In this document: positions 12,209 to 25,100 of the stretch, in pieces | How positions within the stretch are numbered: the stretch's first letter is position 1 | Layout of the letters: every line of letters starts with the position of its first letter | Assembly (NCBI GenBank): GCA_963989385.1 | Contig: OZ022499.1 | Coordinates: 33,720,993-33,784,992, forward strand | Source: Ctena decussata | Lineage: Eukaryota; Mollusca; Bivalvia; Lucinida; Lucinidae | Reading direction: 5' to 3' | DNA length: 64,000 nt | Notes under the pieces: generated by a model | The model's input: only the letters and a program-made list of their open reading frames with translations | The model's database searches: none | Told to the model about the DNA's origin: nothing | Program-made: the position numbers and the translations under genes

Positions 12209-12258
12209 TTATCCAGAAATAGAATTATGGATATCTAAATATTGAATTATGGATATCC

Positions 12259-12477
12259 CAGTGCTGGAAACGGCCATGTGGCCCGGTGGCCAAATGCTCC
12301 TAATTTTTGTTTCGGGCCACCAGAAATCTCCAAAATATGACCTTTAGTGGCCCAAATTTATCTTTCTGGCAATACTAAATGAATGGAAACTTGAGCTAGT
12401 GGATAATTTGGGCCACTTAAAGTCAAGCTTGCTAAGCTTTTGGGCCACCACATTAAACTTGTGAGTTTCCAGCACTG
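12259..12477. mobile_element. MITE with perfect 13-bp TIRs
   Basis: Ends CAGTGCTGGAAAC and GTTTCCAGCACTG are perfect inverted repeats; further inside, GGGCCACC motifs face each other. The CAGTG start suits hAT or CACTA-like groups. ATATCC flanks it on both sides, but the host array is full of GGATATCC, so this cannot be counted as a target duplication. No ORF of note. Confidence 0.75.
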
Positions 12478-12519
12478 ATATCCAAAGATATTGCTTATTT
12501 TTGTCTCTCCTGCACCAAT

Positions 12520-12640
12520 CCAGGGATCGCAAGTTCGATCCCCCACTTCTCCAGTCTTTCGGATGAGACTTTAAACCGAGGTCCCGTCTCCATATGACCT
12601 CGTTGTTGGTGGGACGTTAAACTCGAGTTCACTCACTTGT
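12520..12640 (+). mobile_element. tRNA-derived SINE, type II, 5'-truncated
   Basis: It retains the B-box side (AGGGATCGCAAGTTCGATCC) and the core TCTTTCGGATGAGACTTTAA, ACCGAGGTCCCGTCTCC and GTTGGTGGGACGTTAAAC, ending CGAGTTCACTCACTT. A full copy with a target duplication is at 59784-59942. Confidence 0.75.
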
Positions 12641-13096
12641 CTCGCCTGCTAAGCAGAAGCGAGACAAATGAGTGCTTTTCCGGTATCGTCGGCGGTGGTG
12701 TAAACTTTGTCGAGTTTTTGCGTTTAGGTCAGTTTCACAAGGCTGTGACAGGCGAAACACCGCATTCTGCGGAATTCTTGTTGGATACCCATAATTCGAA
12801 TTTGGGATACCCATAATTCGATTTTTGGTTATCCTCTCGATCAATGGATATCTATAAATATTAAATAATTATCATGGATATCCAATATTATTTTGTAATA
12901 TCCAAAAATGAATTTATAGATATCCATAAATGGAATTATGCATATCAAAAAATGAATTGAGGGTATCCAAAAATAAGGAATGAATAGTAAAAGGGCACCC
13001 ATAGGGGCTAAGTTCTGCCCCAGCTGCATCATCTGGGCATTAAAAGCTATGGGTGAAAATTTTAAACTGATTTTCATATGTTTATTGTCTATCCAG

Positions 13097-13154
13097 GTAT
13101 ATGTATGATGTGACAATGGCCAATACTAGTAAAGATGAAGCAGAAGAACAGCAG
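13097..13154 (+). CDS. Rel-like gene, exon 1 (first coding exon found)
   Basis: The coding part from ATG at 13116 reads MANTSKDEAEEQQ and stops at the GTATAC donor (13155). The start context ACAATGG is favourable. An in-frame ATG at 13101 (adding MYDVT) has a weaker context. A possible acceptor (TCTATCCAG) at 13095-13096 suggests that a non-coding exon lies further upstream, not identified here. The exon is accepted because it enters exon 2 in frame; on its own it is too short to prove. Confidence 0.55.
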
Positions 13155-16100
13155 GTATACAGTATTAATTAAGAATTAAAATTTGATTTTTCAGCATTCA
13201 TCGTGTGATGAAGCCAGTGGGCAAAGCTAAAATGTCCATGAATATTAGCGACGACCACTGGCTTTATCACACGATGAATGCTGAAAATTCAAATTTTTAT
13301 TCTTATATTTACACTTTACTTATAGACCCTTCCTGTGGTGTTTTCGTTGTAATTTAATGTAGAAATATGCATCGAAGAAAATGTAATAATGAGGTATTCG
13401 GCCATGACGATGAACAGCCGTCGCCATAACATGGCATCAATCGAACGTTATGTGAACCAATCTAGACGTTTGTTTACCTCAGACGTCGCTTGACGACAAT
13501 GTGACATGATAAACTGTCATTCATCGGTGTATGAAGCCAGTTACTCTAATAGGTTTACCTATGGGAAGTCAGTGGCAGTGTAAATATTCCGGGCATTGCA
13601 TTTTGTCAAAGGGTGGGAGGTGGTGTGGCATTATTTAGAGCCTGTCTACACTATTTGCATGAGACAAATGGATATTTCTCCTTAAGATACGATATAAATG
13701 ATAAAAAGTAAACTCAACCAGACACCCCTTAATTGGCAAATGGACTCAGGCATTTGATAAGGATAGAAGAGTCCACTTGGCATAAATGGGTTAACTCTTT
13801 AAGCACCAAAAAGCAGACGACAAAATTTATGTCTGCAAAATTTAAAAAAATGCCTGGTCCAAAACATTTCATATTGAGAATTCAAAGACTAGAGGGCCAA
13901 TAGTGTAGATCCACATGGGGCGGCTCATTATGAGCCGCCTCATCAGGATCTACACTGTTTGCAAATTATGCTATTTTCGTCACTGGTGCTTAAAGTGTTA
14001 ATATTCAGCAAAACAATCTGTTATGCCCCAGTCACACACACACATTACGGACTGGGCGGATAGTTATGTAAAAATCCACAATGATCCGCAGAATTTGTGG
14101 GCGTGGCTTATTTTCTTGATTAGTTTACGGATACAGTTACCTACAGATGCGTATGATTAAGGATACATGCGGATGTCTGCGGTCTGATAGTCTCCCTTTG
14201 AATCAGTCGGTGAGAGATGATACGAATGTATACATACTACTTACCTTCCATTACCTTCTGTTACTTCTTGATGCGGAAAGATGTTGTTGATGCTACGGAT
14301 GGCCCGTTCGTATATGTCCGGTTTTATGCGTAATGGTCCGTATTGCATCTGCGGATAGCCCATCCGTATCTGTCCGGTGTCATTCGTAAAGGTCCGTATC
14401 GCATCCGCAGAGTCTGTAACTGTCTGTATCGTATCCGTAGGGTCCGCAGGATCCGATTCCAAATTTTGAAAATTTTCAAAATTCAGTCGCGGACGAGTAA
14501 ACCGTATTGGTCCGTAACAAAAGGTAACTGAAGGCATTCATTCGCATTTATCCATATATAATCCGTATCTAATCCGTATCTTATCCGTATGTAAACCTAT
14601 CATTCCGCAGCCCAACCCAAAGTTGTGGACTGATACGGTTTCGCGCAGATAGTTACCTTCAAGTACGGTTAGTTACGGGTCTCGTTCGGAGTTTTTTTAC
14701 GGACTTTTACCTTCAGATACGTTTCTATACGGATAACTTACACTTCAATACTGACAGATACATATTGGTGAGGATAATTGCGAACAGCTAATCTGACTGG
14801 GGCATTGGTCCGTAACAATACGCAGAACGAGACCCGTAACTAACCGTTACAATCCGCATGAAACCGTATTTGTCCAAAATTTTGGATGGACCGCGGAACG
14901 ATAGGTCGAGATACGGATTAGATACGGATTAGATATGCATAAATGCGAATAAAGTCCTTCAGTTACGGATCATTATGGTTAACTCGTCCGCGCCTGAATA
15001 TTTAAACTTTTCAAAATCTGGTGGCATATCCTGCGGACCTTGGGGATACCATACGGATACGATACGGATTCGATATTGAGAGAGACCACGCCCACAAATT
15101 GTGTGGATTTAAAGTCCGCAACTATCCACCCAATCCGTAATGTGTGTGTGTGACTGGGGCATTAGCAATTCATGGAATTGTCCAATTTGAAACCTGGAAA
15201 GTCTGTTTGCAAGAAAGGCTGAGGTTTCTGAATATTTAGTGCTATTAGTGGTAGTAATTCAAAGAAATTAGAAACAAACAATAAAATTACAATTTAATTG
15301 TAATTTTGTTGTTTGTTCCTAATTTCTTATTTTATTTCAACTGAGGAGAAAGGTTTATTTTGTGTTTAGTAACATTGTTTTTATGCCCCCAACTTGAAAG
15401 AATTTGAGTTGGCATATTGGTTTGGGCCTGACCGTCTGGATGGATAGACAGACGGACAGACATTTTCAAGTTCCTGGTGATTCTACCATCAGAAGGTGCT
15501 GTGTCCCTTCATTAGACCTACCTCAGTGAGGCATTGCTGACAGTGGTTGTTCCCGATATAATAATAACTTACCATATTAGAACTACCTCTGTGAGGCATT
15601 GCTGACAGTGGCTGTTCCCAATATACTAATAACTTACCATATAAGAATTACCTCAGTGAGGCATTGCTGACAGTGGTTGTTCCCGATATAATAATAACTT
15701 ACCATATAAGAACTACCTCAGTGAGGCATTGCTGACAGTGGTTGTTCCCGATATAATAATAACTTACCATATAAGAACTACCTCAGTGAGGCATTGCTGA
15801 CAGTGGTTGTTCCCGATATAATAATAACTTACCATATTAGAACTACCTCAGTGAGGCATTGCTGACAGTGGTTGTTCCCGATTTAATAATAACTTACCAT
15901 ATTAGAACTACCTCAGTGAGGCATTGCTGACAGTGGTTGTTCCTGATATAATCATAACTACCATATTAGAACTACCCCAGTGAGGTATAGCTGACAGTGG
16001 TTGTTCCCTTTATAATAATAACTTACCATATAAGAACTACCCCAGTGAGGCATTGCTGACAGTGGTTGTTCCCTTTATAATAATAACTTACCATATTAGA

Positions 16101-19100
16101 ACTACCCCAGTGAGGCATTGCTGACAGTGGTTGTTCCCTTTATAATAATAACTTACCATATTAGAACTACCACAGTGAGGGGTTGCTGACAGTGGCTGGT
16201 CAAGATATAATGAGAATGTTTATTTTGTTTATTTTGTGTTAAGTAACATTGTTTTTAACTTACCATATTAGAACTACCCTTGTGAGGCATTGCTGACAGT
16301 GGCTGTTCCCGATATAATAATAACTTACCATATTAGAACTACCCCATTGAGGTGTGGCTGACTGTGGCTGTTCCCAATATAATCATAACTTCCATATTAT
16401 AACTACCCCAGTGAGGCATTGCTGACAGTGGCTTTTCCAGATATAATAATAACTTACCATATTAGAACTACCCCAGTGAGGCATTGCTGACAGTGGCTGT
16501 TCCCGATATAATAATAACTTACCATATTAGAACTACCCCAGTGAGGCATTGCTGACAGTGGTTGTTCCCGATATAATAATAACTTACCATATAAGAACTG
16601 CCCCACTGAGGCATTGCTGACAGTGGTGTTCCCGATATAATAATAACTTACCATATTAGAACTACCCAATGAGGCATTGCTGACAGTGGCTGTTCCCTTT
16701 ATAATAATAACTTACCATATTAGAACTACCCCAATGAGGCATTGCTGACAGTGGTTGTTCCCTTTATATTAATAACTTACCATATAAGAACTACCCCAGT
16801 GAGGCATTGCTGACAGTGGTTGTTCCAGATATAATCATAACTACCATATTAGAACTACCCCAGTGAGGCATTGCTGACAGTGGCTGTTCCCTTTATAATA
16901 ATAACTTACCATATTAGAACTACCCCAGTGAGGCATTGCTGACAGTGGATGTTCCCTTTATAATAATAACTTACCACATTAGAACTACCCCAGTGAGGCA
17001 TTGCTGACAGTGGTTGTTCCCTTTATAATAATAACTTACCATATAAGAACTACCCCAGTGAGGCATTGCTGACAGTGGTTGTTCCTGATATAATCATAAC
17101 TACCATATTAGATCTCCCCCAGTGAGGCATTGCTGACAGTGGCTGTTCCCTTTATAATAATAACTTACCATATTAGAACTACCCCAGTGAGGCATTGCTG
17201 ACAGTGGCTGTTCCCTTTATAATCATAACTTACCATATTAGAACTACCCCAGTGAGGCATTGCTGACAGTGGCTGTTCCCTCTATAATCATAACTTACCA
17301 TATTAGAACTACCCCAGTGAGGCATTGCTGACAGTGGCTGTTCCCTTTATAATCATAACTTACCATATAAGAACTACCTCAGTGAGGCATTGCTGACAGT
17401 GGTTGTTCCCGATATAATAATAACTTACCATATAAGAACTACCCCAGTGAGGCATTGCTGACAGTGGCTGTTCCCGATATAATAATAACTTACCATATTA
17501 GAACTACCCCAGTGAGGCATTGCTGACAGTGGCTTTTCCAGATATAATAATAACTTACCATATTTATTTGGCTATAAGACCCTCTTCATTAAGTACCCAA
17601 AATATGTAAATCAGTTGTATGTAATTTTGCTATTAGATACGTAGGGTTTCAAAAAAATCTAGATCTGTCTTGATTTTTGGGATTGTTTTGAAAGGGGAAA
17701 ACTTTGTCTTATAAGCAAAGAAATACATTCGGGTCTGTCTGGAGAATGAACAGATATTACATAAGATTATCATAGAAAAAACAAACAAAGAGCAAAAAAT
17801 AACAACAGAAACAACAAGGACAATAAAAACACACACCTTAATATCTGTATCCCAGCTTTGTAATCAATACAAATGTTTATTTTTCAGAGGGAGACCAGCA
17901 GTTCTCCTCTGCCAAGTTATGGTAAGTTGAATTCTCAGACTTCAAGAAAATGCAGAACTTTGAGGGGTGAAACATTTGAAATTTATTAGGTGGAACAGAA
18001 ACACTTTCAAGGGAAGAAGTTTATCCATTTTCCCTTCTCTTGTCAGTGTGGATCATCACATAAAAAGAGAGTTTTCCCCCCCTAAGACCTATTTTTAGTC
18101 GGGGCTGTTGATACTGGGAAGCAACTGCTAAGTCTTGAGAGTTACCTGCCTCGGTAAAAGATGGTGGAAACATGGAAGTATTTTGGTTTACCTTAATTTA
18201 CTGAGGAAAGGCTTTTGTAAGCCATTTGTCCATTCAAATGCCAAAAAAGCAGACAACAAAATTTATGTTTGCAGAGTTAAAAAAAAAATTGAGAGTTCAA
18301 AGAATACAAGATTACAAGATCTTTATTTCGAATTTTCGGCCCACATAGGAGCATACAAAGAGTCATATAATATCATAAACAGCAAAAAAAAAAAAAAAAA
18401 AAAAATCAAGAGAAGAAATCCAAATGACAGATTGTTAACAAAAGAGATTAAAAGGTATAATTGCTATGCAAGAATACATCCATTCCACATTTCTGCATTG
18501 TCTGTCTGCTTTCAAAAGCAAATAGCATTGGAAATAGAGGGCAAATAGTGTAGATCCAAAGGAGGTGGCTCAGCCATCTCATCTGGATCTAGGCTGTATG
18601 CAAATTTAACTGTTATCATTTTTGGCCCTTAAAAGTTACCAGTGGTGGATAGAAAAATTGTTCCCATAGGTGTTTTTCTCGGAAGTACAGTGTAAATTAA
18701 GTCATCTGCGAAACTTAGCTGATTGAGGGAGGTGACTGCAATTGAGACAGAGAGGTCATATATGTCTGAGAAGACAATGATCTGGCCCTTTTTTTTCTCT
18801 GCTGATAAATATGAAAATGCCAACTAATGTTGCTTATCAGTAATTTGCTATTTATTGTCCCCCTTTTTGAAGAAAAGCAGAGGGACATAGTTTTCGGCAT
18901 TCTGTCCTTCCGTCCGTCAGTCCTTCCGTCCCCCCGTCCCCCTAAAGTAGTAGGTACCTTGTGTGCGCAACTCCTCCTGCAGTTTTATGCCGATTCTTTC
19001 GAAACTTTACAGATATTTTTGTCATGGTCTGAAGATACGCATGTGGTTTGGATGTAATCCTGAGATTATTTCTTGTCACTTTTTTCATAAGTTGAACTTA

Positions 19101-22100
19101 GTCATTTTTTAGGCGTTTTTACTATCAAAGTGACTAGATAGTGGGTACCTTGTGTGCGCAACTCCTCCTACAGTTTTATGCCGATGCCTTTGAAACTTCA
19201 CAGGTGTTTTGGTCATGGTCTGAAGATATACATGTGGTTTGGATATAATCCTCACATTATTTTTTGTCACTTTTCCCACAAGTTGAACTTAGTCATTTTT
19301 TAGGCGTTTTTACTATCATAGTGACTGGATAGTGGGTACCTTGTGTAGATAGTGCACAAAAGGAGAGCAGATTTCCGGAAGGGCGCATTTTGTCACAAAC
19401 AAACCAAACAAACACCGTTAGGGTGTGACAAAATGCGCTCTTCCTCACGTTATTTTTTTTTATTACTTTTTCACATTTTTAACTTAGCCACTTTTCCAGC
19501 TCAAACACTAAGTGTATACACAGTGGAGACAGTGGAGACCTAGTTTCCAAGGCAGGGGACATAAATTCGTCGAATTTGCTTGTTAGCAACTCAGCTGAGC
19601 TGAGTTGAGCATGAAATTTTTTTATAACCTCGGGGCCAGGCTTTTGGTTGGTTGGTTGATTTGATGCTTAACGTCCACGGTAAACAACTAAGGTCATGTC
19701 GGGACGGTCAGTTAACCTAACCACACTATTCCTGGGCAGGCTTAGACCTCCTAAGCGGTTAACCAGTACTAAGTGCACATACTTTCGCCAGTAACTGACA
19801 ACTGCCCCTCTTGGATCAGCGGAAGGAGAAACGAAAGTATGTGGCCCTACCGGGATTCGAACCCAGGACCTCTGACTTACGAGTCAGGTGCCCTACCGAT
19901 TGCGCTACCCGGCCCGGCACGGGGCCAGGCTATCCTAGATAATATGCAGCAAGTTAAAGGATAATAGGAAGCTGACAAACAATGGAAATAACAGTGAACC
20001 ACAACAAAAAACACCTTGGAACAGTCAGCACCGCTGGAGGTCTTAAACCAGTTTTACATGCCCATAAATTCTGTGAATTCAGAGTCATCAAAAAAAGAGT
20101 TCAGGCAAGCTATGGTGTCTTGTGACAGCTCTTGTATATCTTAAAAAGAACAATAACTTTGTACTCACTTTTCTATATCAATATATATGAAGACTACACT
20201 TTTGAATTTTACCAGGAATGAGCAAGTTTGTTGACATCACAAATCATGAAACCTTAAAAAGAATGTTAGATGGTATCAGCCAAGGAAATCTTAATGTGCA
20301 GAATTTGCGTAGAGAATCAGGAGCTTCTGAGGATGAGGTTGTTTTGAGGGTTCATCCGAATGGAAGTCACAGTTTTCCAAATGAGAATGGTAGCCGAAGT
20401 TCATCTGGAAGCAGCAGTCAAGGAGAAAACCCAAATGATGTTGCCAGTGTCTTTAATGCGGGGAATCAGTTTGTCAAACTTGAAGGTGATGCACTGAAGG
20501 CAGAGGCCATGGAAAACAGTTACGTACTAGACTTTTTTGGCAATCTCGGTAAATGTTTATTTTTAGCATGGTTTGTTTGAGCCCATATTAAATGAGATTC
20601 CTGAGAATTATTTGATTTCTTTGGCTATACTGTTGTAAGACTTTAAACTCACACTGTCAAACACTTTATATCTGCGACATCAACATTACACGGTTTAATG
20701 AAAATAGTATATGGTGCAGATGAATATTTGCATTCAAGATATATCAAGTGACTCCAGACAATAATGAAAATTTAATCCCAATTATACCCCTGGCATTTAT
20801 GCCCAGAGATTATATATATATATGTTATCTTTCGGTTCGTTCATTTGTATGTTTGCATGTTCGTTCATGCATTACTTTCTGTCATATTAGTGGAATTTAC
20901 GTCAAAGTTTTTGGTTAAAGTTTCTGTAAGTGGGTATATCTCCAGCCACTTATCAAAAGCATTCATATTTGGACCATGGGCATCTTAGAGGGTTTGCTTT
21001 CATGCCATAAGTTTGAATTCAGGGTCATGCCCCTGGATGGGGCCTTGAGATTAAAATCTAGGACTCTGTTAAATTTACCTCAAACCTTTCGGCTAAAGTA
21101 TCTCTAAGTGTGTATATTTCTCCAGCCACTCATCAGAAAGTATTCATATTTGGACCATGGGTACTGTAGAGGATCTGCTTCCATGCCATTAGTTTTGGCA
21201 CTCCTCTGGCTAGGGCTGGAGGTTAAAATTTAGGACACTGTGTAAATGTTTTTCTAAAAATCTGTTTTGGAATAAAACTATATAGATAGTTTATCAGACA
21301 TGGCTCCACCTTTTGACATTGTCTTTTAGGTCATGAAGTGAAGGTCAGCATGATCTATAGTTCATGGTTCAGTGGACATGTCATATCTTAAAGACTATTT
21401 GATCTATGAACATGATAGCTTAAGATAATGAGTCAGTATGACCTGATGTTTGACCTCAAAATAAAAGAAAATCCCAGTGCCCATATTTCATGGCCCAGTG
21501 ATTTTGGCATATATCTTAAAGACTTCATGATACTTGGGATAATGAGTCAGTATGGCCCAGTGTTTGACCTCATAATAAAAGATCACAGTGACCTATATTT
21601 CATGGTCTGGTGATTTTACCTCATATTATGAAGACCATTTGATGTATCAGCATGATAGCTTGGGATAATAAGAAATGGCCCTAGCTGGGGTTATTCGTGC
21701 CCCGTTGGGAACTTGCTCTAGCTTGTGACAATTTTTCTTACTTTTGTATCAAACTCTATATTGTGGCATCTTTTAGAATCACCTCACAGAGACAATTTTA
21801 ATGGGATGCCAAACTTTTATGGAAGAGTATTTAAAATATCTGAAATACTGTTCAGGACTCCTTGCTGTCTGAACCCCTGTTAAACTAAGTGCAAATTTAT
21901 TTGAAATCAAATATTGGCACTGTTTGTCTTAACTGCAAATATCGCCAAAATTAAATTGCAGCCAAATATATGTGTTTCACAGTATTCATCTTCTTGCTTT
22001 CCTGCTGTTGCTTCAAAGGGAGACAATTTTTGTGCCCCTAGATTAAATAGCCTTTCCAAAATGGGGTCTACTCTTAAAGGAAAAAAACTTGCTCCTAGAG

Positions 22101-25100
22101 GAGCAAATTCTTTCCTTTAAGAGTTGACATCCATTAAAAAGGGAGGTAAGAAATGTCAGAGTTGCTTCCCATAAATACACATTCACCTGAAAAATAATTA
22201 AACTTTCTGAGCCACATCCAGAATGTTACCTACTCAAAATTCACCTGTTAGTGTATGATTGGCCGATGTAATATTGTCCCACAAACAAAATTGCACATGG
22301 TCAATGTTCCACAATCAGTCAGTGAGAATGGATGGATGTATATGTGTTTATAGTAGGAAGGTGTAGTTTTGGAAAGGTGAATTCTTACTTCAAGTCAGTT
22401 TGAGGCTGGTACATTTCAGACTGCACAATGCACAGAAATTTAAAGTTTGCAGGTAGTTGCAAGTCAATGGACTCCTAGCAAAAGGTTCAGAAATGTCTTG
22501 TCAAGGAGTGTGTAAAATAAATGCCAAGACAGTTATTACAGAAAATACTAAACATGAAGCTATTTTAATTAATATTGTAGCAACATGCAGTAGATAAGAT
22601 GAAAAAATGTGAGAAAAATCTGGCAAAAATTTGGTATAATAGTATAATTTTCTTATTGGGATGATAGCATGTTTCCATGATCAAGAGGCTAAATATTATC
22701 TCAGTTGATGCTACCCAGCAGTATTTCAAAAATTTCTGGCAGAATGGCAAACAATGTAGACCCTGATCAGCTGGCTTCACTGGAGCCAGCTGATCTGGGA
22801 CACACTGATAGCCTAGCTACATATGGCCATTACTGTAGCTCTGGCCCAGAGGTTATAAAACTTGAGTACATTCTTAAACTCAAAATAAAGCACACTGATT
22901 GGCTGCTTCCGAGCACATGCTCGGAAGCAGCCAATCAGTGTGCTTTATTTTGAGTTTGAGATTATGCTCAAGTTTTATAACCTCAAACCCGGCTTTTCAA
23001 CAGGTAACACTGAATGCATACAGACTGGAAACTTAAACACAATAGATGCTCAACAAATACAACAGCCAGTTGGCATGGTGTCAGAGGATGAGCTGTTTGG
23101 AGAGGGCGTTGCCATGGAGGTGACCGTTGTAGAAAGCCAAATGGAAAACTTTCTAGAGCCTAAGATCAAGTTCACGGAGGTAGCAAAATACTCGAGATTC
23201 AGATATGAATCTGAAAGAACAAAAACACAGCGAGTTGCGAAGGGTAGAACAGCTGATCAAGCAGAGGATTATAAAAGCCTAGGAACTGTAAAGGTTTGTT
23301 TTTGTTAAAAACAAGTTTATCCTGTTAAGTGCCAAAAATCAGACAACAGATTTTACATAAACAAAATTTAAAACATGTAGTCAAGCTGTCATATTGAGAA
23401 TTCAAAGAATAGAGGACAGACAGTGTAGATCCAGATGTGGTGGCTCATTATGAGTGGCTTCATCTGGATCTTTGCTGTTTTCAAATCTATTGGCACTTTA
23501 AGGTTAAAACTGGCTAGCTTTTTTCAAGAACTTCATTTCACATGTGCTGCACATTTTGAAAGGTATAACTACATAAACATCTTAAGCCCTTTTTTATACG
23601 CCCGTTTTGAAAAAACGGACATATTATGTTGTGGCACTGTCCGTCCATCTGTCCACAAACATTCTTGTACGTGCCGTAACTCAGTAACCAATTGGGATAT
23701 ATTCATGATATTTGGTAGGAATATGTAATAGGTTGGGGGAACATGTAGCGGACAAAAATGGTTGCTCCCCTTCCTTAGTTTCCAAGTTATGCCCCTTTGA
23801 TTAATTTTTTCCCTGTCAGTCTTGTATGTGCCATAACTAGATAACCGTTTGGGATATCTTCATGAAACTTCATAGCAATGTGTATGAAGTCTCAACGATG
23901 TGTCGCATCTAACAATGGCTGCTCTCCCTTTCTTCAATTTAGAGTTACATCCCTTTCATTAGTTCTTGTAGGCTATTTTTGTGTATACTTACCTTGTGCA
24001 TACCTTAACTTGGTAACCGTTTGGAATATCATGATGAAACTTTATAACAATGTGCATGATCACAAGACAGTGTGTCACATATAAGAATGGTTGCTTCCCC
24101 TTTCTTAATTTTGGAGTAACCTCCCTTTTATTAGTATTTTAGGCATTTCTCATTCACTCCATATCTCCTTCACCTTTTGAAATATTAGAATGAAACTTTG
24201 TAGGAATGTGTATGATAATGAGGCAATGTATCCTGAGCAAGAACCACAACTCTGGCTTACTTACTGAATTACCTGCCCTTGCATAAATATCCTGTTTACT
24301 CTTTAACATTTCAACGGTTTAAAATATTTTAACACAATGTAATGGTGATGTCAGGGGAAAGTAGTAGAACCAAGAATGGTATATCTAGTATATTTAGTTT
24401 ATCTCCTTTGACTTGATATACCAATAGTATTTGATATGTTGAATATTTAGATAATGTTGCATTTATTTATTATAGAGCGGTTGCCTCAGTTTGTCTGCCT
24501 GTTTATCTTTTTGTAAACAGTCTTGTTCATCCTGTAACTCCTTTATGACATTTAAATGGGCGTATTATGCGCCGCTTGCGAAGCCCTTGTTTTAGACAGG
24601 AAACCCATTTTAGAGACACATGCAAACAGTTCAGATCCAGTTAAGATGCTGCAGAACGCGGCCTCTGAACAGGGTAACACTGTTTGCTAACAGGAATTTC
24701 TGCGCAAAAAGCAATAGAAATGAAAACATCCACCAGAAACACATTCGAGGGGCGTTCGGAAAGTTTTGCAAATGACGTAATTTCTCGGTAACCACCATAC
24801 AGACATAACTTCTGATTGCAAAAATACATTAAGCTATATTTTGCGAAGAGAAGTCTGCAAACAAGATGCATTTTTTAAAAAAGGACACATTTTTTAACTT
24901 CTTTGAAAGAGGTATACCCTAAAGGCACTGCAAAATTTTACTTTTATAGGCCGTAATTTATATATCAGCAGTCTTTGATATCTTTTTATTTTTGTTAGTT
25001 AAAGACAATGCCCAGACAATGTTGTTCTGTAAATATCGCGGAAATTAGTTTTAATCTGGCTTCCGTACAGGGCCGGGAATATGGATTATCCGTTCTTTGT

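Larger units (their letters stand above)
11205..13020. repeat. Foldback element made of GGATATCC palindromes
   Basis: Dozens of GGATATCC palindromes are spaced at roughly 20-30 bp by AT-rich linkers such as ATAATTCAATTTAT and AAAAATCAAATTAT. The block is bounded by imperfect inverted repeats: 'GACTATTTATTCCCTATTT' preceded by GGGGCTTATGGG on the left, and 'AATAAGGAATGAATAGT' followed by CCCATAGGGGCTAAG on the right. Because linkers occur in both orientations, nearly the whole block can self-pair. Two MITEs (11976-12208, 12259-12477) and a SINE fragment (about 12520) interrupt it. The right edge is about 75 bp from exon 1 of the Rel-like gene. Confidence 0.7.

Noticed and set aside
15481..17570. 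CRISPR-like array
   Set aside because: Units are repeated as a whole without unique spacers, and the DNA is clearly eukaryotic.
18135..18548. 137-codon ORF in intron 2
   Set aside because: It runs through a P5-type repeat and a poly-A tract coding for lysines; no domain.
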